Positions 33,614 through 44,533 of a stretch of 64,000 nt of DNA are shown here, one piece after another. Where the stretch lies: positions 80,923 through 144,922 of the forward strand of contig VXAI01000658.1 in assembly GCA_013399305.1 (NCBI GenBank). Reading direction: 5' to 3'. The translations under genes were made by a program, and so were the position numbers. Position 1 is the first letter of the stretch; each line of letters opens with the position of its first letter. The DNA is from Rostratula benghalensis. Lineage: Eukaryota; Chordata; Aves; Charadriiformes; Rostratulidae. The notes under the pieces were generated by a model. The model made no database searches. It worked only from the letters and a program-made list of their open reading frames with translations, and was not told where the DNA came from.

Positions 33614-33953
33614 CTGCTTAGAGGTAGAGAGAATACAGGAGAGATCAGAGTCTAGATGTGGATATTATGACGTTGGCAGAAGCTGGGAAAAAACACAAAT
33701 AATAGTTTCAGAGAAAGAAATAGCAGCAAAGGAAAAGATGATAGAAAAACACAGCAACAACAGGGGAGGAGGATGCCTTTCTAGACTGGATTTTGCTTCC
33801 TGTTGCATGCCTATTGGGAAACTGGCTATCCTGAAAAGCAGGTTGTGTTTGATGAATATGTTGCATTCTGATTCCTCTGCCCCAACAAAATAATTTTCCA
33901 TGCATTTATCCCCAACATAGTATATAACTTCACAATCTATTTAGGTAACTAAC

Positions 33954-34013
33954 CTTGTACAGAGGTGTCAGTGGTGTTGCAAACCTTCTCTGTTCCTTGT
34001 TCTTCAGCCTCCT
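33954..34013 (-). CDS. TRDC: TRDC exon 2: hinge
   Basis: Short hinge exon of 60 bp, phase 1 at both ends, bounded by a ATACAG acceptor and a GTTAGT donor. It reads EAEEQGTEKVCNTTDTSVQ. The single Cys is the candidate for the disulfide to the gamma chain, and NTT is a potential N-glycosylation site. Its size, acidic character and lone Cys match the second exon of other TRDC genes. It lies 340 bp from exon 3 and 585 bp from exon 1. Confidence 0.95.
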
Positions 34014-34598
34014 CTGTATCATGATAAAGAAAAGGCATTATAAACTGTATTCAGATTTTAAAAAGGAATAAAAAAAATGTTCATATGACCCTTCCCATAG
34101 GAATATGTAGGCAGGACAGTCTGATGCTCAGATGATCAGCCACTAATTCTAACACTTATTTGTTGATGACAAAAACAATTCCCTAAAACATAAAAAGTAA
34201 TTTAGAAAAAAAAAAAAAAAAAACACCCACAAAAAACCCAAAACCCACCCCAAAATACACTACAACTTTAATTTTTTATTGGTTTAGAAAGGCTATTTCA
34301 GGCCGCACTCTAGGAGGCCTGCTGCTCTGCAGTGAAGTATTTAGTTATAAGTGAACATACTTTTTTTACAAAAATATTGTCTTTTGTTTCCTCCCAAAAA
34401 AGTAACTCCAAGTTATTATACAGTTAGGATCATTTATTACAGATGTTTTAAATGTCTTTCAGCTCTACCCATTTAAGTACCACGTATCTTTCCTATTTCA
34501 GATGATTACCCACAGCGATGCTTGCTGGCAGGAGAAATAGCAAGTGCCGGAAGACACCACCTCCGGAACTAAGTTGTAGCTGTACCACAAAATTGTAC
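34014..34598 (-). other. TRDC intron 1
   Basis: Between the exon 1 donor GTACAA and the exon 2 acceptor. Contains an A-rich run with cccaaaaccc-type words (34205-34250). The exon 1 frame continues open into the intron to about 34498, which explains an over-long open frame; the phase-1 donor at 34593-34598 is preferred because it matches exon 2. Confidence 0.85.
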
Positions 34599-34880
34599 CT
34601 GACAGTTCAGTGCTATCTGTAATAGTCTTGCTGTCAAATCTGGCTGTGCAGTTCACCTCTTGGTCTTTTGACACATTGACCACCTTAATAGTATCGTACA
34701 AGCCCTCAGATGTCAAAATGGATGTAGTCTGTTCATATACAACCATATCGGAGGACATGTTCAAGGTGATGCTCTTTGTATGGAAATTCCTTGCCAAACA
34801 AGCTGCTTTTCCAGTGCTGCCATCTTTCCGTTTCTTTGATTTCATCACAATGACTTCTGGGTTAGAACTTTTGAGATCAT
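34599..34880 (-). CDS. TRDC: TRDC exon 1: immunoglobulin constant domain
   Basis: Extracellular C-type Ig domain of the TCR delta chain, 282 bp, phase 1 at both ends. It begins after a T-rich CCAG acceptor with NDLKSSNPEVIVMKSK. The two intradomain cysteines are visible in KAACLARNF and EVNCTARFD, about 50 residues apart, as in other C-delta domains. NMS, NVS and NCT are potential glycosylation sites. The exon ends TDSTELS before a CAG-GTACAA donor. Upstream lie four TRDJ and two TRDD. The complete chain (about 152 residues over three exons) has the usual length of C-delta, so the gene looks intact. Confidence 0.96.
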
Positions 34881-35735
34881 CTGGAAAAAAAAAAAACAAA
34901 ACAAAAAAAACCCCCAAAAACCCCCACATTATTTGGGCATGATTTGATTTTATTGCAAGCTTGCCTGAGTGCTAAGTCACATAAAGTCCATATGTACTCC
35001 AGCTGTGACTAATTCCTAGCATTACCAATGACTAACTGACATTTTTGTCATTATTTCTTGCTGCTAATTCTAAAAGATCAGATCAAAGACAGAAAGAATG
35101 TATTAGAGTAAGGTGCTTTGGGTTTTTTTTATAGGAGCATTAATTCTAAAGGATTCTAAGTTTCCTTTTGCCAAAGCTCATGCCTGTGAATTCTTTATTT
35201 TATAAGGGACCTGCAAATGAGAAGACAATTTTTATGCATACCACTTCAAGAGTTAAATTATTTTCTCAACAATTTAATTCCAAAACCCAGCACTTTTATC
35301 AAGGAATGTCTTGCATATTCGTGAGACATGAGAGAATAACTGCTTTTCCTTTGCTCTCCCTCCCCAACCCCCTCAACTCCCCCCAACTCTTCTTCTGATG
35401 TGGCTAGATGTTCAAACCATAGCAAGAGTAGCTCTGTTGTGCAAGGTCACTACAGCAAATGGTATTGCGTGCAGAAAGAAAGTACTGCTGCTTGAGTAGA
35501 GGACAAGGTTGATCTTTTCCATAACAAGTGATCAGATAAGAAGGATTTTCATCTCTAAGATGGGAAAGTAGGACAGAATCAATCAGAAATCTGTAAATTG
35601 CATATCTCCACTTCTCCTGTCTGATAAGGTCAAGAGCTTTCAATTGTGGGTGAGGTTTTCCCCACGAGATATTGTACATGGTGTAAAACATTCCAGCCCA
35701 GCCTGGAGGCAATGAAAACAGAACAGGATTGGTAC
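34881..35735. other. TRDJ-TRDC intron
   Basis: About 850 bp between the nearest TRDJ and TRDC. In mammals the delta enhancer lies in the J-C intron, but I see no element I can name here. It starts with an A-rich polypyrimidine complement (34882-34920). Confidence 0.5.
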
Positions 35736-35790
35736 TTAGTTCAGCAAAAATTCTTGTGCCTGTTCCAAAAACTGTGAGCTTTCTCATCCA
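35736..35790 (-). CDS. TRDJ: TRDJ segment (FGTGT), RSS unclear
   Basis: The minus strand reads WMRKLTVFGTGTRIFAEL and ends at a GTACC donor, 1 base into a codon as needed for TRDC. The motif is canonical. On the RSS side (35791-35820) no clear heptamer is found, only catgtgc/tgtgcc words and no A-rich nonamer at 12 bp. The J frame is sound; recombination may be rare. The 5' limit is approximate. Confidence 0.75.
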
Positions 35791-35839
35791 TGTGCTGTGC
35801 CATATTGTTATTCCCAAACCTCCAGGGACAGTTAATATA

Positions 35840-35930
35840 ATGGAGTTATATATAATATAAATTAGAATAAATTATATGATAAAGAAATTAATAAATTATG
35901 TATAATATTATTTATAATAAATAAACAGTT
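35840..35930. repeat. AT-rich low-complexity tract
   Basis: Repeated ataatataa/aataaatta words just upstream of the TRDJ nearest TRDC. Confidence 0.75.
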
Positions 35931-37325
35931 TTGAGGGGAAGAATACCCCAAAGTCTATGAACCTGGTGTCCATGGACAAATCTTCTTACAATCTTCCTTA
36001 GATTAGTGGTAATAACATTCAGTGGAAGTTCCTTAGGTCAAGATACCAACAAACACCAAGGTATGAAAAATGGGCCCTACAACAGTAATTTTGAAAAAAC
36101 TTAGAAGATGCTGACAAGGATTTGGTATCCTTGCTCTCTCATGCATCTTTCAGAAGACTTACTCTTCAGACGTATTTTTTCTGTTTTGAAATAATTTTAG
36201 AATTGAATTCCCAATTCCAAGCAACATATATGAATGATAAAGACTTGACAACTGCAAAAGCCTGAATTTCAAGTTACATATATAGCAGCAGCCTTTGAGA
36301 ATTTCTTGTAAGACACACAGGTAATGAAGCTTAATGATCGCTTAAACTTGAAGGGGATGTCTTTTCAGGAACCAGTTGGTCTCAAAATAATTCAGTAGCT
36401 AGAAAATCATTATGATACCACGATTTTTTTTTAAAAATGAAATATTTTTGTTTTCAGGTGGACAGACTAGGGTGATTACACATACCAATTTCAGAACAAG
36501 ATCAGCAACATGATTTATAATAAAAACATGAAACTGAAGGTAATAATCTAGTATGCTTCGTTATCCAAAAGGGCGTAGCTCAGGAAAGACTACGACACTT
36601 ATCAAAGATATTTATGTGTCCAATTTGACAGGATCATCCTGATGGGTCTCTTTGCTACTGAGGGTTTTAGGCCTTGAATTTTGCATGGGTTGGCTCTACT
36701 AATAAACCAGACACCACTCCACACTTGTCAACACCTACAGCAAAGAAATACCAAACAGGAATCAGACATCCACTGACTTCATTTGACCTATTCAGTTCAA
36801 CTCAAACTCTGAACAATTTAGTAAGATTAAACTAGTACACAAATATTTCATAAGACTACATTTAATGCTTTTGTGTATTGTCCTTCTCTACACTCAGTGC
36901 TGTCTTACTAACTCTGATAGAATAGAAATTCTTCGCAACTTATCAATGTCAATATCCACAGGAGCTTTAGTTCCCTTCACTACTGTCCAAGCATGGCTTT
37001 GAAACCTAACAATTACAATGAAAAGCTTTTTAGGATGACTCCATAAATGGATAAATGTTAGGTCCAAAAAAAATAATTATGGTAGCAGTGAGGACTTGCC
37101 TTTGTGAAGTCCAAATTTTTTGGCAACTCCCAAGAAGTGTAATCAGCATGTTTTTTACACTTAAATTATCTAATTGTGTACCAAAAGGTTAGGTATAGAA
37201 AGCCTGAAGTCTAATCAGTGACTTTAAAGCATGGAGGAGTGGCTGCCTGAATTTTAGGAGGAAAAAAAGGGAAAAAAGTGAAAAACCAAACAACAACTCA
37301 GAAGAGGTTAATACATAAAGAATAC
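35931..37325. other. TRDJ-TRDJ spacer
   Basis: About 1.4 kb without a J motif, RSS or repeat element that I can identify. Confidence 0.5.
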
Positions 37326-37329
37326 CTAC

Positions 37330-37382
37330 TTGGTTCCACGGTCAGTTGAGTCCCCTTCCCAAAGACAAGAGCAGCAGTTACT
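37330..37382 (-). CDS. TRDJ: TRDJ segment (FGKGT), intact
   Basis: The minus strand reads TAALVFGKGTQLTVEP with a GTAGG donor (plus 37325-37329). The ending QLTVEP is typical of delta J segments. RSS: heptamer 37383-37389 (plus cacagtt), 12-bp spacer, nonamer 37402-37410 (tcaaaaaag). Likely functional. Confidence 0.93.
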
Positions 37383-37410
37383 CACAGTTAAAATGTGTAA
37401 TTCAAAAAAG

Positions 37411-38815
37411 GCTCATTTTACACACATTTCCTTTCCAGGTGCTGTAATATGGTTTTGACAGCCTGTCGGTCCTGTGCATTCTTTGTTATCTAATAAGATC
37501 TTTAGTGGCTTTTCATGTTTTCTGATCTCCAGCATTCCCAAACAGCAAATATACTAGCGAGGTGCTTCTCTGGCATAGCTCACTGGGTAGAATCCTCAAC
37601 AAGAACACATGTACACTGTGCAATTCTAGTTAATAAAGAATTATTTCTTTATCAGACCTCAGAAGCCTCAACTGAGTCCCACTGCTTTGCATTACCTGAA
37701 AATACATCCATGAATTCCTATCATTGCTTTTGGGAGGGATTTGTAGGTTATATTCTGACAGTAGCATTTTATTAGCACAAGAAGTTGAACTTGTTTTTCT
37801 CTTTAATCTCATTAAATCTTATTAAACTATTTAATCTTATTAAATTCTTTAATGCTATTTGCTTTAGTTTTCTTAATGAAAATTTTATCTAAAATAAACA
37901 AAACCAAACCAACGCAAAAAGGTTCTCTGTCCTTAACTGAGCGAGTTATGCCTCAAGAGGAGAATATGCATTGTATATCCTATATTGACTACTATAGTGA
38001 CTACTAATGCATATTTTCTACATTTTGTGTTTGGGAATTCTCAAAAGATTCAAGTAATAAAGTAAGTGTCTTCTTAACATATTAAAATGCATATTAGTAT
38101 CTCCTAAAGAAATCCAAATTTAGCAACAACAGGATCAGGTTGTACAAATTCTGGAAATTTTGGCTTCAATTTATTAAGTATTTCCACAGACACTGAGTGA
38201 CTTAGATGCTTGAGGCCTATTATCTTTTCCTGTCAATCATAATCTTAAAGTCTGCGTATCTCTGAAAATCTCATCCTATCTTTAGCTTCCAAAAGAGAAG
38301 TCATTGAACAGCATGTAAACTTCACTCAACTGAAATTTCATGTAATATTGCTTCAGGCTGTCAAAGAGTAGATAAGCAGGAAAACCAGAGAAAGAATGAT
38401 TTAAAGCCTTTCAGGTTTGAGGAGAAGATGAAGCTAATACCTTTCTCTTGTCAAATAAATTGTTCAATAACCCAAATAGTGGGAAACTTGGTGAAGTAGT
38501 TTTAGAAATTTGAGTAATATACTGTAAAGGTTTACTTAAAGCAAAAATATCTTGGTGCAGTCAATGACTCACATGCTGCCTTCAGATGATCAGAAACAAA
38601 TCTGTTCTTGTCAGGAACCAGCATGCTAAACTACTTTGAAAAAACATGAGACACTCTATGTGAGAAACAACAATATCATATCAATATTTCTGCAAATGTC
38701 TGAAATGGCAATCCCATTGCTCAGTCTTCCACCTGCCAGCTCTTAGACTTTGTTTTGTTGGCTGCTTTTTTCTTGACAAATTCTACTATTCTCTATGGGA
38801 TATTTTGTCTCTTTT
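37411..38815. other. TRDJ-TRDJ spacer
   Basis: About 1.4 kb, AT-rich, with repeated ttaatcttattaaa words at 37803-37850. No J core found. Confidence 0.5.
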
Positions 38816-39010
38816 NNNNNNNNNNNNNNNNNNNNNNNNNNNNNNNNNNNNNNNNNNNNNNNNNNNNNNNNNNNNNNNNNNNNNNNNNNNNNNNNNNNNN
38901 NNNNNNNNNNNNNNNNNNNNNNNNNNNNNNNNNNNNNNNNNNNNNNNNNNNNNNNNNNNNNNNNNNNNNNNNNNNNNNNNNNNNNNNNNNNNNNNNNNNN
39001 NNNNNNNNNN
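38816..39010. other. Assembly gap (N)
   Basis: 195 N inside the TRDJ cluster; a J segment could be hidden. Open frames crossing it are artefacts. Confidence 1.
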
Positions 39011-39518
39011 GTCCCTTTGGAATTAGAGGCATAATTAAATTATTCCAAAATCTTCCCACGCAAGCTATCTTACAGACCTGGACAGCATCTAAGGAAGCCC
39101 CATGCCCTTCTGGACTGAGAGAGAGATGTGTTAGATATGTAAAATGACAAGGGACATTTTGCAGCACTTTAAAGACATGCAGACATCTGAAAGCATTGTA
39201 ACAAGTCAAATTAGGCAACTGCATGTTTAGGATAACATAGATCAACCTAACAAACTCCCCTGCTGCCCAAACATTCACAGTCCCACAGAAAAGCTTTGGT
39301 GACGTCCACCTTTTGTACATCATGAAATTCCAAATGAAGATAGGAAGAACTAAGGCATGTTATAATCTTAGTCACCACATCTGTGATTTCAAAGCCTAGA
39401 CAGCTTGGTAGCCAATTTTCATACATCCTAAGTGGTCTTGGATGTGAGGCAATTGTGCAACTTTAAGCCCAAGGATATTTAACCTCTTTCCTCCTCTGTT
39501 TCCAAGCCAGTGGAATTA
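39011..39518. other. Non-coding spacer after the gap
   Basis: About 500 bp with no J, RSS or repeat recognised. Confidence 0.5.
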
Positions 39519-39523
39519 CTTGC

Positions 39524-39577
39524 CTGGTGACACTATGAGTGTGGCGCCAGTGTCAAAAATTAACTTCTCATACCAGA
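39524..39577 (-). pseudogene. TRDJ: TRDJ with FDTGA motif and GC splice donor
   Basis: The minus strand reads YEKLIFDTGATLIVSP followed by CCAG-GCAAGT. The frame is open and the segment lies in the TRDJ cluster. Gly of FGXG is Asp and Thr is Ala. The donor is GC instead of GT, but with the otherwise strong AG-GCAAGT context that known GC donors need. No clear heptamer-spacer-nonamer is visible. I call it a probable pseudogene; it could be an ORF-class J. Confidence 0.65.
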
Positions 39578-40009
39578 GAGCTTAAGATGTGTCTCAAAAC
39601 TTTTCTCCAGGTCTTAACTGCCAACTCTTCACTGAGCTGTGCCTTCCTGCTCAAAATGAGGCAGTGAAAATCCACTGGAGGACAGGACTCTTCACAGTAT
39701 TTGGGCACAAGCGCTATCCAGATTGGTAATCAATTATAACATGTTAAGTAGTCCACACCAAGTGTACAGGGATCATGGAGTAATGGTGATATATATAGAT
39801 ATCCCAGTTGTTCCTGTGAAGCCTTCCTAAACAGACACAGCTGAGGATTTAGCTTGAAACCCTGGCTGGTGAGAGGTCACTCTAGGGATTATTGCAGCAG
39901 AAAATTCTTACAGTGAACCCAAACCATTAGATTCCTTTGTCCTCCCCCTCCACCCCCCTCCCCCCCTTAATTGTAAAATGATTTGTAGAAATAAAATAAT
40001 GGTACTTAC

Positions 40010-40061
40010 TTGGTTCAACTGTGAGAGTGGTCCCACTTCCAAATATAAGCTTATCTGTCCT
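40010..40061 (-). CDS. TRDJ: TRDJ segment (FGSGT), nearest the D segments
   Basis: The minus strand reads RTDKLIFGSGTTLTVEP with a GTAAG donor (plus 40005-40009). TDKLIFG...TVEP closely matches the delta J1 type of other vertebrates. RSS: heptamer 40062-40068 (plus cacaccg), 12-bp spacer, moderate nonamer 40081-40089 (ctaaaaaat). It lies 0.4 kb from a TRDD. Likely functional. Confidence 0.93.
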
Positions 40062-40427
40062 CACACCGGTAATACTTATTCTAAAAAATAACTCCTTCCT
40101 CCTGGTATTAAAATGTGTTGTAAAAACAGGAGATGAAAATGCAGGTATTTCTTCTAATAATACACAGGTACAGCCCCATAAGGATACCCAGAACCACATT
40201 TTCTTCCAAAACTGGAAATGGAAAAACAACAATTGAATAGCTCAAGAATTTCAAAACACTTGAGTGAGTACAAAACTTCCAAGTTCTTCTGTGTTTTAGA
40301 AATCCTGTGAGCTCTGTCTTTACAGAATAAATAGAAATATGAAAATAATGTTCTATTTGTCTCCTTAATCCTTTCAGCAACCTACTGCCTTTATTCTCCA
40401 AAATATATTGCCTTTTTTCCTTCTTTG

Positions 40428-40459
40428 GGTTTTTGTACAGGGCCCTATCTTGTTTATAT
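40428..40459 (-). promoter_or_regulatory. 23-RSS nonamer and spacer on the 3' side of TRDD
   Basis: Plus ggtttttgt (40428-40436) is a perfect complement of the nonamer; a spacer of exactly 23 bp (40437-40459) separates it from the heptamer cattgtg at 40460-40466. Confidence 0.93.
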
Positions 40460-40466
40460 CATTGTG

Positions 40467-40483
40467 GTACTCCAGTCCCCAAG
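40467..40483 (-). other. TRDD: TRDD segment (17 bp) with 12- and 23-RSS
   Basis: Delta diversity segment, minus strand CTTGGGGACTGGAGTAC. On its 5' side: heptamer CACTGTG (plus cacagtg 40484-40490), 12-bp spacer, nonamer plus acaaaaact (40503-40511). On its 3' side: heptamer CACAATG, 23-bp spacer, nonamer ACAAAAACC. Both flanks have exact lengths, which is very unlikely by chance. The segment is open in all three frames. Its place just upstream of the first TRDJ is right for a D. Confidence 0.95.
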
Positions 40484-40511
40484 CACAGTGATATATTTCA
40501 TTACAAAAACT

Positions 40512-41155
40512 GTCTCTTCCTTCTTTTACACTACACTGAATTTTGGATTATACAGGCAGTCACATGACTTCTCAGGTGGTTTCTGACCCAACATACCACA
40601 TGAAGAAACATGATGCAGCTTTCAAGGAGGGCATAAAATAATACCCAAAAGTTTGAAATATAAATGAAAACTTGGGGGTTACAAGACACTTCGGCAAAGT
40701 CTCATGGAGTTAAGATGGATAAAAAGTAGGGGAAAAAATCAGTACTTTTAGTGCTGATGGGATATGGAAGTTCCTGTGATGACAAAGGCTGGGAGCTTGT
40801 GACTTCTGGCACCATAAGGAAGGGTGTTGCTTCACCTGAAGATTTGCAACTACAGAATAGATTCAGCGCTCTCATAGCAAATGAGGAGTTAGGAAACCTG
40901 TCAAAAAAGGTGTCTGAGCCCATGACCATGAGCCACCAGAAACAGTGGTGAGATTAGAAATGGATGACTCCCTGTTTTAAGGAACAGAAGTCGCCTCTGA
41001 CAGCTGGACCTGTAATCTAGGGAGCTGGAACTCCTTGGAAGGCGTATACTTACTTTACTCCTTACTACCATGAAATTGGATTGGGGACATTGTCTAAAGA
41101 CTTGCAAAAATTATTACACCTTCAGACAATTATCCTCTGCTGCTCTTCTATGTGG
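40512..41155. other. Spacer between TRDD and CR1
   Basis: About 640 bp with no receptor segment or recognised repeat. Confidence 0.5.
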
Positions 41156-41159
41156 GCAC

Positions 41160-42488
41160 CTATACGCGCATAAATCTATGGGGCCAGATGGGATTCACCC
41201 AAGAGTATTCAGTAAACCGGTGCGAGAGCTCACCAAGCCTCTCTCCATCACTTATCAACAGTCTGGCCAACAGTGGAGGTACTGGATGACTGGAGGGTGG
41301 CCAAGGTGATGCCCATCTACAAGAAGGGCCAGAAGGAGGATCCAGGCAAGTACAGGCCTGTCAGCCAGACCTTGGTACCAGGAAAGATCATGGACAGGAT
41401 CATCTTGAGGGAGATCTCAAGGCAAGCTCAGGGCAGTCAAGGGATCGGGGCCAGCCAGCATGGGTTCATGAAAGGGAGGTCCTGCTTATCCAACCGGATC
41501 TCTTTCTATGACCATGTGACCCACCTTCTGGATTGGGGGAAGGCTGTAAACCATTGTCTACCTGGACTTAGTAAGGCCTTTGACACCATCTCTTGGGGAA
41601 GCTGGCACGTCATGGCATAGACCAGCGTATGCTCCACGGGGTAAAAAAACTGGCTGGATGGCCATGCCCAGAGAGTTGGGATTAATGGGATGAAATCTTG
41701 TTGGCGTCCAGTCATCAGTGGTGTCCCTCAGGGCTCAGTTTTGGAGCCAGTCTTGCTGAATATCTTTATTGATTATCTGGATGAGGGGGTTGAGTGCACC
41801 CTCAATAAGTTTGCAGGTGACACCAAGCTAAGTGTGAGCATTGATCTGCTTGAGGGTAGGAAGGCTCTACAGAGGGACCTGGACAGATTGGATTAATGGG
41901 ATGAGGCCAATGGGATGAGGCTGAATAAGGCCTCTCTACTCGGCACTGCTGAGGCCTCACCTTGAGTACTGTGTTCAGTTCTGGGCCTCTCACTACAAGA
42001 AGGACACTGAAGTGCTGGAGCATGTCCAGAGGAGAACCACCAAGCTGGTAACGGGTCTAGAGAGCAAGTCCTGTGAGGAGAGGCTGAGGGAACTGGGCAT
42101 GTTTAGTTTGAAGAAGAGAAGGCTGAGGGGAGACCTCATTGCCCTTTACCACTACCTGAAAGGAGGTTGTAGGGAAGTGGGTGTTGCCCTCTTCTCCCAA
42201 GTGAATAATGACAGGACCAGAGGAAATGTTCTGAAGATGCAGCAGGGGAGGTTCAAATTAGTTATTGGGAAGAATTACTTTACTGAAAGGGTGGTCAAGC
42301 ACTGGAACAGCCTGCCCTGGGAGGTGGTTGAGTCACCATCCCTGGAGGTATTTAAGAAATGTGTAGATGTGGCACTTCAGGACATGCTCTAGTGGGAGAG
42401 ACTGTAGGGGTTTTTTTGTGTGTGTATGGTTGGACTTGGTGATCTCAGAGGTCCTTTTGTACCATGGCAATTCTGTGATTCTTTGATT
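41160..42488 (+). mobile_element. CR1 LINE, 1.3 kb, 5'-truncated
   Basis: Plus-strand CR1 with much of the reverse transcriptase (frames contain GPDGIHPRVFSKPVRELTKP and [20 protein letters not shown]) and the 3' tail gattctgtgatt. Frames are disrupted. Closely related to the copy at 54435-55688. Confidence 0.95.
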
Positions 42489-42499
42489 CTGTGATTAGT

Positions 42500-43085
42500 A
42501 GTAGTCCTGGAAAGTAACAAGAAGGCTCTGGAGTGATGGTCATAAGGACATAAGGGCCCAAGTGGTTTTCTCTTTGATCCTTTGAGGGTGGTGAGAGGGA
42601 GGATGGATGGACCTTACTGGTCAAGTGGTTTGTATAAAACATCTGAGCAGTGATATGAACAGGACAGACTTCATTAAAGTAAAGGACTGAAAGGAGTGTA
42701 CATAAGTAAGGAAGTATCTACTGGGAAAAAAAAAGTCCTCTTACAGTTTCTGGGAAATTAGCATGGCTGGGTACCTGTTTAGGCAGGTAGTTTAGGGAGC
42801 AGCTGCATAAACTCAGGCAGTAGGAGGAACAAGCTAGAAAAATTAGAGCTCTGCTAGTAGTTACAGGGCTTTGATCTCAGTTCCATCATAGAGAAATGGT
42901 GGGATAGCTTGCATGACACAAGAATTGAAATGCAGGGTGAAGTGCAGGTTAGTGCGCATTGCCTGTGTTCCTCTCCAACATGTCCCAGCTTTCAGTCCAC
43001 CACTTGGTTGCAGAGATTTGGGATCATGGAATTGTGGTGGGGTATCTTCCAGAAGTACTGTAGTGGATGAAGTCAGACTGGATTG
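42500..43085. other. Intergenic sequence
   Basis: About 590 bp between CR1 copies; no receptor segment or repeat identified. Confidence 0.5.
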
Positions 43086-43089
43086 AGAG

Positions 43090-44533
43090 CAGCTGTGAAG
43101 AGAAGGTCTTGGGGGTGTAGGTGGATGGTGGGTGAGAATCTCAACATGAGCCAGCAGTGTGCACTTGGCTGCCTAGAAAGCCAACCACACACTGAGCAGC
43201 ATCAAAAGAAGTGTGGCAAGCAGGTCGAGGGAGGTGATTCTGTCCCTCTGCTTTCCTGAGACCTCATGTGGACTACTGTGTACAGCTCTGGAGCCCGCAG
43301 CATAAGGACAAGGACCTGTTGGAGTGTATCCAGAGGAGGCCACAAAGATTATCAAAGGGATGGAGCATCTCTCCTATTAAGGCAAGCTGAGATAATTGTT
43401 CAGCCTCAAGAAAAGAAAGCTCTGTGGTGACCTTATATTTCAGTATCTAAAAGGGCTCCAGAAAAGCTAAGGAGGGACTCCTTAGCTGCCCTGAATGATA
43501 CAGGAGTTCAGGAAAGCTGGGCATACTTTAGGAGAGAAATCTTAAAGGCACAGGAGCAGGCTGTGCCTGTGTGCCAAAAATCTAGTAGGCAGGGAAGGAG
43601 ACCGACCTGGCTAAATAGGGACCTTTGGCTGGTCCTTAAAAAGAAAAGGAGAATGTACAAATCATGGAAGGAGGGGAAGACCACCTGGGAGGAATATAAG
43701 ACTCTTGCCAGAGGTTGTAGGGAGGCAACAAGGAAAGCTAAGGCCTCCTTAGAATTAAACCTCGCAAAAAGGGTCAAGGACAGCAGAAAGGGCTTCTTCA
43801 AATCCATTGCGGATAAAGCTAACGCTAGAGGCAATGTACGCCCACTGTTGGATGAGGGGGGTGCCCTGGTGACAGAGGATATGGAAAAGGCAGAGTTACT
43901 GAATGCCTTCTTTGCCTCAGTCTTCTTCACGGTGAGGGTGAACACCTAGATCAGGTCACACAGGAATGCCTCCAGGTGGGTTTTGAGTATCTCCAGGGAA
44001 GGAGATTCCACAATGTCTCTGGGCAGCCCATTCCAGTGCTCCGTCACCCCGACTATGAAGAAGCCTTTCCTCATATTTAAGTGAAACCTCCTATGTTCCA
44101 GCTTGCACCCATTGTTCCTTGTCCTATCATTGGCTGCAACTGAGAAGAGCCTGGCTCCATCCTTCTGACACTCTCCCTTCACAGTAAAGAAGGATGTTTA
44201 GATGGAACTTCCTGTGTTCAAGTTTGTGCCCACTGCCTCTTGTCCTGTCACTTGGCATCTCTGAAAAAAGACTGGCCCCATTCTCTTGACACCCATCCTT
44301 TAATTATTTATTCCCCTCAGCCTTCTTCACACTAAAAAGACCCAAGACCCTCTGCCTTTCCTCATAAGAGAGATGTTCTAGGCCCCTAATCATCTTTGTA
44401 GCACTCTGCTGTACCCTCTCCAGCAGCCCCCTGTCCTTCTGGAACTACGGAGTCCTGTTGCTGAGCTTCTGTGGGATCTAGATGACCTTTAAGGTTCCTT
44501 CCTGCTCTAACCATTCTGTGACTCTATGATTAG
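43090..44533 (+). mobile_element. Nested CR1 cluster
   Basis: A plus-strand CR1 runs 43090-43480 and its 3' tail seems to resume at 44460-44533 (ends attctgtgactctatgatt). Between them are a plus-strand internal CR1 piece (43490-43950; frame has SWKEGKTTWEEYKTLARGCR, the linker between endonuclease and reverse transcriptase) and minus-strand CR1 3' ends (43951-44455). The order suggests later insertions into an older copy. Confidence 0.8.

Noticed and set aside
34498..34598. Open extension of TRDC exon 1 (to a stop at 34498)
   Set aside because: The phase-1 donor at 34593-34598 matches exon 2; the extension has extra Cys and no relation to C delta.
38755..39323. Frames across the 195-N gap
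   Set aside because: Artefacts of the gap; no J, V or C motif in the flanks.
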